Positions 25,566-29,902 of a stretch of 29,902 nucleotides of DNA are shown here, one piece after another (position 1 is the first letter of the stretch; the number at the start of each line of letters is the position of its first letter). The notes below the pieces were generated by a model. It made no database searches and was not told where the DNA came from. It was given only the letters and a program-made list of their open reading frames with translations. The stretch comes from CAZWBR01 sp964404205 (GTDB lineage Bacteria; Bacteroidota; Bacteroidia; Bacteroidales; Prolixibacteraceae). The stretch is taken from contig CAYOJD010000025.1 in assembly GCA_964404205.1 (NCBI GenBank), positions 1-29,902 of the forward strand. The letters run 5' to 3'. The position numbers were made by a program, and so were the translations under genes.

Positions 25566-25595
25566 CAAAGGTAACCCTTTCGGGCGACTTTAAAA
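25566..25595 (-). promoter_or_regulatory. Promoter for the ABC-F gene
   Basis: On the - strand TTTT (25595-25592) and TACCTTTG (25573-25566, exact TAnnTTTG) are 18 bases apart. The position shows that transcription starts near 25559 and that the gene begins at 25527. Confidence 0.65.
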
Positions 25596-25693
25596 TGGGT
25601 ATTTCAGCGATAACCAAATAATTAACATTTATTTTTCATTTCAACACGTGCAACAAAACCCAATTGCTTAAAACGATGCTAAATGGTTGCAAG

Positions 25694-25724
25694 GTTGCAA
25701 CTTTGGTAAAGTTTTGTATTTTTG
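25694..25724 (+). promoter_or_regulatory. Promoter for the nitroreductase gene
   Basis: GTTG (25694-25697) and TATTTTTG (25717-25724, exact TAnnTTTG) are 19 bases apart, with a start expected near 25731. It overlaps a TTGCAAGGTTGCAA direct repeat at 25686-25699. Confidence 0.65.
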
Positions 25725-25783
25725 CTTTCGACCGGACGAAAAATCGCGCCCGAAAATATTTCCTGCATCAAAAACGAGCAACT

Positions 25784-26299
25784 ATGAGTTTTAAAAATAT
25801 TGCCACTCAACGTTATTCCGTCAGAAATTACAGCTCAAAACCTATTGATGAGCAAATACTTATCTCCGTTCTCGAAGCCGCAGCCATTGCTCCGTCGGCA
25901 GTAAATTTTCAACCCTGGAAAATGATTGTTGTAACCGATCAGGCCATATTGAAACAGGTTCAGGAAACCTATCCGCGCGATTGGTTCAAAACGGCTCCGG
26001 CTTGCATTGTCGCGCTTGGCGACCACGACAGAGGATGGCACCGACCGGCTGACGGCAAAGATCACACCGATATTGACGTAGCCATTGCAATCGATCATCT
26101 GATTCTGGCGGCAACCGAAGCAGGATTAGGCACTTGCTGGGTATGTCATTTTAAAACAGACCTGATTTCGGAAATATTTGACCTGCCTGCCAATCTGGAG
26201 CCCATAGCACTGATACCCATTGGTTATGCTGCTGAAGGTTCAGCCCCAAACAAAAAAAGAAAACCATTGGATCAGTTGGTCAGTTGGAACAAGTTGTGA
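25784..26299 (+). CDS. Nitroreductase family FMN-dependent oxidoreductase
   Basis: A 171-residue protein of the short nitroreductase type, expected to use FMN and NAD(P)H as a homodimer. The N-terminal FMN-phosphate motif is ATQRYSVRNYSSKPID, with AAIAPSAVNFQPWKMIVV forming the second flavin contact and AATEAGLGTCWVCHFKTD the conserved helix near the C-terminus; the end LIPIGYAAEGS is also typical. The open frame reaches back to 25664, but that start lies before the promoter, so MSFKNIA at 25784 is chosen. The natural substrate is not clear; quinones, nitro compounds or enones are reduced by relatives. It is convergent with the nitrilase gene, 6 bases apart. Confidence 0.88.
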   Translation: MSFKNIATQRYSVRNYSSKPIDEQILISVLEAAAIAPSAVNFQPWKMIVVTDQAILKQVQETYPRDWFKTAPACIVALGDHDRGWHRPADGKDHTDIDVAIAIDHLILAATEAGLGTCWVCHFKTDLISEIFDLPANLEPIALIPIGYAAEGSAPNKKRKPLDQLVSWNKL

Positions 26300-26305
26300 T
26301 GGGGG

Positions 26306-27094
26306 TCAGACGAAAATCTCAAAATCATCGGCATCGCCGGCCACCGGAAACTTCTCCCTAAAATTGTTCAGCGCATAAAGTGAGATGGTGTATGTTGACC
26401 ACTGCTCTTTACCCAAAGGGGGCTGGTTTATTTGTTCGCCCCGAGGGCCGTACAGCAAACTTTCGCCTGAATAGCTGATTGAATTCCCGTCTTCGCCCAC
26501 ACGGTTAACACCGGCAACATACAATTGATTTTCAATTGCACGGGCTTTTAGCAATGTTTTCCATACGTCGCTTCTGACCGATGGCCAGTTGGCAACATAA
26601 ATAAGCAAATCGACATCGCTACGATTTCGGCTCCAAACCGGAAATCTCAAATCGTAGCAAATCAAAGGCATAATTCGCCAGCCAGCATACTCAATCACCA
26701 CCCTTTTTGTTCCGTTTTGAAAAAAACCGTTCTCGTCTCCAATGGAAAAAAGATGGCGTTTGTCATAACTGGCAACATCTCCATTGGGATAGATAAATAC
26801 AAACCGATTGAAAATTTGCTGATTATCTTTTATGATTAGGCTGCCTCCAACAGCGGTTTGATGCTGAATTGCCAATTGTTGCATCAGGTTTATGGTCGGC
26901 CCATCCATTGGTTCGGCCAAATGAACTGATTTTGTCGAAAAACCGGTAGTAAAAGTTTCGGGGAACAGTATCAAATCGGTAATCCCTTTCAGTGACGAAA
27001 CAATATTTGACACCTTCTCACGGTTCAACGCTGGATTCTCCCATTCGATATCCATCTGAACCATCGTAATCCGAAGTTGCCCAACTGAAAGCAT
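26306..27094 (-). CDS. Carbon-nitrogen hydrolase, omega-amidase-like (YafV/Nit2 type)
   Basis: A 262-residue nitrilase-fold enzyme. The Glu-Lys-Cys triad is present: Glu46 in LILFPETFTTGF, Lys112 in YDKRHLFSIG and Cys146 in MPLICYDLRFPVWSRN. The sequence around the cysteine and the length point to the omega-amidase branch, which hydrolyses 2-oxoglutaramate or 2-oxosuccinamate left by glutamine transaminases. It starts 11 bases after the acyltransferase stop and probably shares its transcript. The exact substrate is inferred from subfamily resemblance only. Confidence 0.88.
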   Translation of the reverse strand: MLSVGQLRITMVQMDIEWENPALNREKVSNIVSSLKGITDLILFPETFTTGFSTKSVHLAEPMDGPTINLMQQLAIQHQTAVGGSLIIKDNQQIFNRFVFIYPNGDVASYDKRHLFSIGDENGFFQNGTKRVVIEYAGWRIMPLICYDLRFPVWSRNRSDVDLLIYVANWPSVRSDVWKTLLKARAIENQLYVAGVNRVGEDGNSISYSGESLLYGPRGEQINQPPLGKEQWSTYTISLYALNNFREKFPVAGDADDFEIFV

Positions 27095-27105
27095 ATGATC
27101 AAAAG

Positions 27106-27693
27106 TTAATCGTCCAGATCGGTTCCAGTCGTAAACAGTTCAGGGAATTTGCCCTGAACGCCTTTATCGCGATACCATTTACGGATTCGTTTCAGGTCGG
27201 CTTGCATATCGTCAGTCAATTCGCAGCGCTCAACAAAACCTACCTCTTTTCTGCCCCAGTCGAAAAAGCCATAATAAACAGGGATATCAGCTGCTTTGGC
27301 AATGGTATAAAAACCACCTTTCCAACGACTTGTCAGTTTACGGGTTCCTTCGGGGGCAATAGCCAGATGCATCACATCGCGCCGTTTAAACTCATCGACC
27401 ACCTGCTTTACGAGGCTGGCACCTTTCTTATGGTCAACCGGGATACCCCCCATCCCTCTTACAATATATCCCAATGGAAAGACGAAGAAATCTTTCTTTA
27501 CCAGAATATTGGCCTTTCCGCCAACGGAAGTATAAAAAAGCCACGAGATAACAAAGTCCCAAACTGAGGTGTGCGGTACACCAAGAATTATCACTTTGGG
27601 CTCGGGAGCTACTCCCCCAACGGTTTTCCAACCTAAAATATTCAGAATGAAGCGGGCAATATGTTTCACTGGGTTTCGTTTTATTTTCGACAA
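27106..27693 (-). CDS. 1-acyl-glycerol-3-phosphate acyltransferase-like (PlsC superfamily)
   Basis: A 195-residue acyltransferase. The catalytic HX4D motif is HTSVWD (His41, Asp46), the substrate motif is IAPEGTRKL (residues 112-120) and motif III is GGIPVDHKKG. There is no clear membrane span beyond the weakly hydrophobic segment around the HX4D motif, so it is probably membrane-associated. It is smaller than classic PlsC (about 240 residues) and similar to a short group often seen in Bacteroidota whose acyl acceptor is not known. It lies between the B3/B4 gene (23 bases upstream) and the nitrilase gene (11 bases downstream) in the same direction. Confidence 0.85.
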   Translation of the reverse strand: MSKIKRNPVKHIARFILNILGWKTVGGVAPEPKVIILGVPHTSVWDFVISWLFYTSVGGKANILVKKDFFVFPLGYIVRGMGGIPVDHKKGASLVKQVVDEFKRRDVMHLAIAPEGTRKLTSRWKGGFYTIAKAADIPVYYGFFDWGRKEVGFVERCELTDDMQADLKRIRKWYRDKGVQGKFPELFTTGTDLDD

Positions 27694-27716
27694 AGATAGA
27701 TTTAAAATGGTATTTT

Positions 27717-28385
27717 CTATACCACTATACGTTGCTCAATATGGGCAGCAAACCCATACTGTTGCAGCAACCCGACAGAACGGCGCATTACTTTTTCCGT
27801 TTCCGATTGGCCAATAAACCCAACGATGACCATCAGGAAGCGACAGGTTTCATTGGTTACCGAAGTACGCACCGAATCACTTGTCGGGCTCCCAAAGGCC
27901 GATACGTTATCGCGGAAAACAGGCAATCCGGCAATATTCAGTTCGCCCCGCCCGATGGCTTCGTAAGGTTCGCCCTCTTTCCCAATGGATAAAATGGCAC
28001 TGCCTGCAATTTTATCAGCATCGTAACCGCCTATCGACATTCCGCTTTCGAGCGATACCAGATTGACCAAATCGACAATATTGTTGATGCGATAAAGCTC
28101 CATTCCTTTCACTACACGGCGCATCAATGCCTCTGACGAAAGCCTGTAACGCGCCGGATCCTTTCCACAACGCTTGTATGCACTTCGCGAAGCCGCAATA
28201 GCCGGTTGCTTGCTGATTTCATCCAATGGCAACCCACCGGATATCTGATGGCAAATCCGCTCAATATCAACCCATAGTGCTTCATTCTGCAGTTCAATTT
28301 TCACTTCACACTCAACGCACCCAAGTGCCAGACGGGGCAAAAGAACCCTGATTTCGTCGCTGATTTCAACAGTTGTCATATTCAT
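27717..28385 (-). CDS. Stand-alone B3/B4 tRNA-binding-domain protein (PheRS beta-related)
   Basis: A 222-residue protein that corresponds to the B3/B4 domain of the phenylalanyl-tRNA synthetase beta chain, which in PheRS edits Tyr-tRNA(Phe). Recognisable parts are AASRSAYKRCGKDPARYRLS (family pattern Y-K-x-x-G-K-D-P-x-R-Y-R-x-S-x-E-A-L), NNIVDLVNLVSLESGMSIGG and the later RTSVTNETCRFLMVI. No synthetase core or anticodon domain is attached. Free copies are widespread, with unproven roles such as removing wrong amino acids from tRNA. Starts at 28409 and 28379 are possible; MNMTTVEISDEI at 28385 is a compromise. It leads the - strand gene set. Confidence 0.82.
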   Translation of the reverse strand: MNMTTVEISDEIRVLLPRLALGCVECEVKIELQNEALWVDIERICHQISGGLPLDEISKQPAIAASRSAYKRCGKDPARYRLSSEALMRRVVKGMELYRINNIVDLVNLVSLESGMSIGGYDADKIAGSAILSIGKEGEPYEAIGRGELNIAGLPVFRDNVSAFGSPTSDSVRTSVTNETCRFLMVIVGFIGQSETEKVMRRSVGLLQQYGFAAHIEQRIVV

Positions 28386-28426
28386 AAAGCGATTGTTTTC
28401 AAAAGGCAATGTAACAAAATATTGTC

Positions 28427-28434
28427 TATTTTTG
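28427..28434 (+). promoter_or_regulatory. Promoter -7 element for the TatD-type gene
   Basis: TATTTTTG is an exact TAnnTTTG. No good -33 element is present at 19-21 bases. Transcription would start near 28441, after the ATG at 28436, so the ATG at 28454 is the likely initiator. Confidence 0.45.
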
Positions 28435-28453
28435 AATGAAACAGTTCGGTATT

Positions 28454-29155
28454 ATGGTTCCATTCATCGATTTGCACTGCCACAAAAAAGCAACAACCCT
28501 GCAAGAGGTTATCGCCGTCCAAAATAAATTCCTGCAAGATTTAACGCCTGATATTGATTCCCTGTTCACAAGCGGGCTGCACCCGTGGCACGTCGATAAT
28601 TTTGACATACCGGATATTGAAAGAAAACTGATTGAAGCTATTGCCCAAAAAGGCATTGTTGCTATCGGAGAAACTGGGCTCGATAAAAAATGCAACGCCA
28701 GTTTTGGCAAACAACTGGAAGTATTCAGGTTGCACATCGAAATGGCGAACAATGCCAATCTGCCAATGGTCATCCATTGTGTTGGAGCCTGGCAGGAGAT
28801 AATTGCCGAAACCAAAAACCTTTTATCGCCCAAAATTATACATGGTTACGCGGGCAACATCGATCTGACCCAACAATTATTCAGGCAAAACTTCCTTTTT
28901 TCGATCGGGGAACCAATCTTACATGCAAAATCGAAAGTCAAAGCGTCGGTAGCCTGGCTGCCAACCTCCGCACTTTTCTGCGAAACCGACGAGCGTTCTG
29001 TTGATATCTGCGAGATATATCGTGAGGTTGCTTTACAAAAGAAGATTACCATAGGTCAATTAAAGAATGATATACTCCTAAATTTCAAGCGATTAAACAG
29101 CAACAAGAAGGATTGGGGTGAAAAGTATTTTGTACTCAAAAATTCAATATCTTAG
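28454..29155 (+). CDS. TatD family metal-dependent hydrolase
   Basis: A 233-residue TIM-barrel hydrolase with all metal ligands: His8 and His10 (FIDLHCHKK), Glu73 (AIGETGLDKK), His108 (MVIHCVG), His130 (IIHGYAGN) and Asp179 (CETDERS). TatD proteins are usually 3'-5' exonucleases or phosphodiesterases. It is shorter than the usual 255-265 residues, with a reduced loop after the second strand. The start at 28454 fits the family (short lead before the HxH motif) and the promoter; an ATG 18 bases earlier lies before the expected transcript start. It is divergent from the B3/B4 gene and 41 bases before the beta-helix gene. Confidence 0.85.
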   Translation: MVPFIDLHCHKKATTLQEVIAVQNKFLQDLTPDIDSLFTSGLHPWHVDNFDIPDIERKLIEAIAQKGIVAIGETGLDKKCNASFGKQLEVFRLHIEMANNANLPMVIHCVGAWQEIIAETKNLLSPKIIHGYAGNIDLTQQLFRQNFLFSIGEPILHAKSKVKASVAWLPTSALFCETDERSVDICEIYREVALQKKITIGQLKNDILLNFKRLNSNKKDWGEKYFVLKNSIS

Positions 29156-29196
29156 GGGTAGCCAAATGAATATTGAACGCTTACAACCAACAACTA

Positions 29197-29902
29197 ATGA
29201 ACCGCTTGCTTGTTTTATTGATCTATTTTTCTGTTACCATCTCATGTTCACCTGATAACCAATTTTATATCGATTCGGTCAAAGGCGACGATTCCAATAG
29301 TGGGCATACGCCCCGCAAGGCATGGAAATCGATACAACGTGCCAACCAACAGCAATTTAAACCCGGCGATAACCTCTATTTTTCCGGTACGGAAGAATTA
29401 TCCGGCACACTACAACTCGACTCAGCCGATTCAGGAACTGAAGGAGAACCCCTGACGATTACTTCGCTGAATGCAAAATCGACTATCAACGGAGGCGACA
29501 GTTGTGCAATCATTTCGTACCGATGCACCAATCTGATAATCCAAAATATTTCCTGTAAAGGGAGTGGCCGAAAAAATGGCAATCGGCAAAGTGGTATCAT
29601 GGTCGACGGAGGGAAGAATATTACCATCGACTCCGTTTCGGTATATGGCTTTCGCGAAAACGGCATCTATATACTTGATGCTGAAAATGTAAAACTCACC
29701 CGGATACATGCTTTCGACAACGGGATGGCTGGAATTCATACCGGAAGGGTCTATCAAAACCCACGCAAATTTCTTTGCCGAAATATTTATATCGGCGATT
29801 GTGTAACCGAAAACAATCCGGGAAACCCAGTGATGCTGAATAACCATAGCGGCAGCGGGATTATTGTAGCCGGAGCCGACAGTGTTACCATCGAATATTG
29901 CT
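29197..29902 (+). CDS. Right-handed parallel beta-helix lipoprotein, 3'-truncated by the window edge
   Basis: The frame is open from 29197 to the end (235 codons, no stop). The N-terminus MNRLLVLLIYFSVTISC is a lipoprotein signal with Cys17, followed by SPDNQ, so export to the cell surface is plausible. Next comes FYIDSVKGDDSNSGHTPRKA with WKSIQRANQQQFKPGDNLYF, the entry segment typical of secreted parallel beta-helix proteins, then repeating short strands (NLIIQNISCKG, NITIDSVSVYGF, NVKLTRIHAFDNG, NIYIGDCVTENN, SVTIEYC). Such proteins are often polysaccharide lyases, epimerases or hydrolases; no catalytic residue can be named from this part. It may belong with the polysaccharide-use theme of the fuc and amylase genes, but they are not adjacent. 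Confidence 0.8.
   Translation, partial: MNRLLVLLIYFSVTISCSPDNQFYIDSVKGDDSNSGHTPRKAWKSIQRANQQQFKPGDNLYFSGTEELSGTLQLDSADSGTEGEPLTITSLNAKSTINGGDSCAIISYRCTNLIIQNISCKGSGRKNGNRQSGIMVDGGKNITIDSVSVYGFRENGIYILDAENVKLTRIHAFDNGMAGIHTGRVYQNPRKFLCRNIYIGDCVTENNPGNPVMLNNHSGSGIIVAGADSVTIEYC

Overview
The window looks like draft chromosomal sequence (one 10-N scaffold gap) from a member of the Bacteroidota, most likely an environmental Bacteroidales/Marinilabiliales relative. Signs are Bacteroidota-type promoters (a -7 element TAnnTTTG about 19 bases after a -33 TTTG-like element), near absence of Shine-Dalgarno sequences, SPII lipoproteins, a fused E1 alpha/beta 2-oxoacid dehydrogenase and family-typical products. 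No rRNA, tRNA, IS element, phage or CRISPR was seen.

Region 1 (1-12109, + strand) is one long export operon: the 3' end of a protein with a golvesin-like domain, a TolC-type outer-membrane channel, a lipoprotein RND adaptor, two RND permeases and an ABC-2-type permease. The second RND permease continues into extra membrane helices and an ABC ATPase domain, and that ABC domain is itself interrupted by about 180 residues with four predicted helices between its first strand and Walker A. The RND-ABC fusion is broken by an in-frame TGA inside the ABC signature motif (10888-10890); the same frame then continues with Walker B and the H-loop. This hybrid RND/ABC exporter is the most unusual item in the window.

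Region 2 (12133-17230): a GNAT acetyltransferase with its own promoter, a convergent GH13 alpha-amylase-type lipoprotein with an inverted repeat next to its promoter, and a fused E1 alpha/beta branched-chain-type 2-oxoacid dehydrogenase.

Region 3 (17246-21003, - strand): a fucose operon read fucI - fucK - fucU (isomerase, L-fuculokinase, mutarotase). fucK spans the assembly gap; the flanking codons show that the true gap length must be a multiple of 3 and alignment to recalled FucK sequence suggests about 27 nt. A strong stem-loop lies between fucI and fucK.

Region 4 (21270-22954): a sulfide:quinone-oxidoreductase-like flavoprotein followed by a 54-residue small protein and a strong bidirectional terminator.

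Region 5 (22973-29902): a coiled-coil lipoprotein, an ABC-F ATPase whose second ATP site looks degenerate, a nitroreductase, a - strand set (B3/B4-domain protein, PlsC-like acyltransferase, omega-amidase-like nitrilase), a TatD-type hydrolase and the start of a parallel beta-helix lipoprotein that runs off the window. Promoter positions decide several starts here (ABC-F, nitroreductase, TatD), which begin downstream of the longest open frame.
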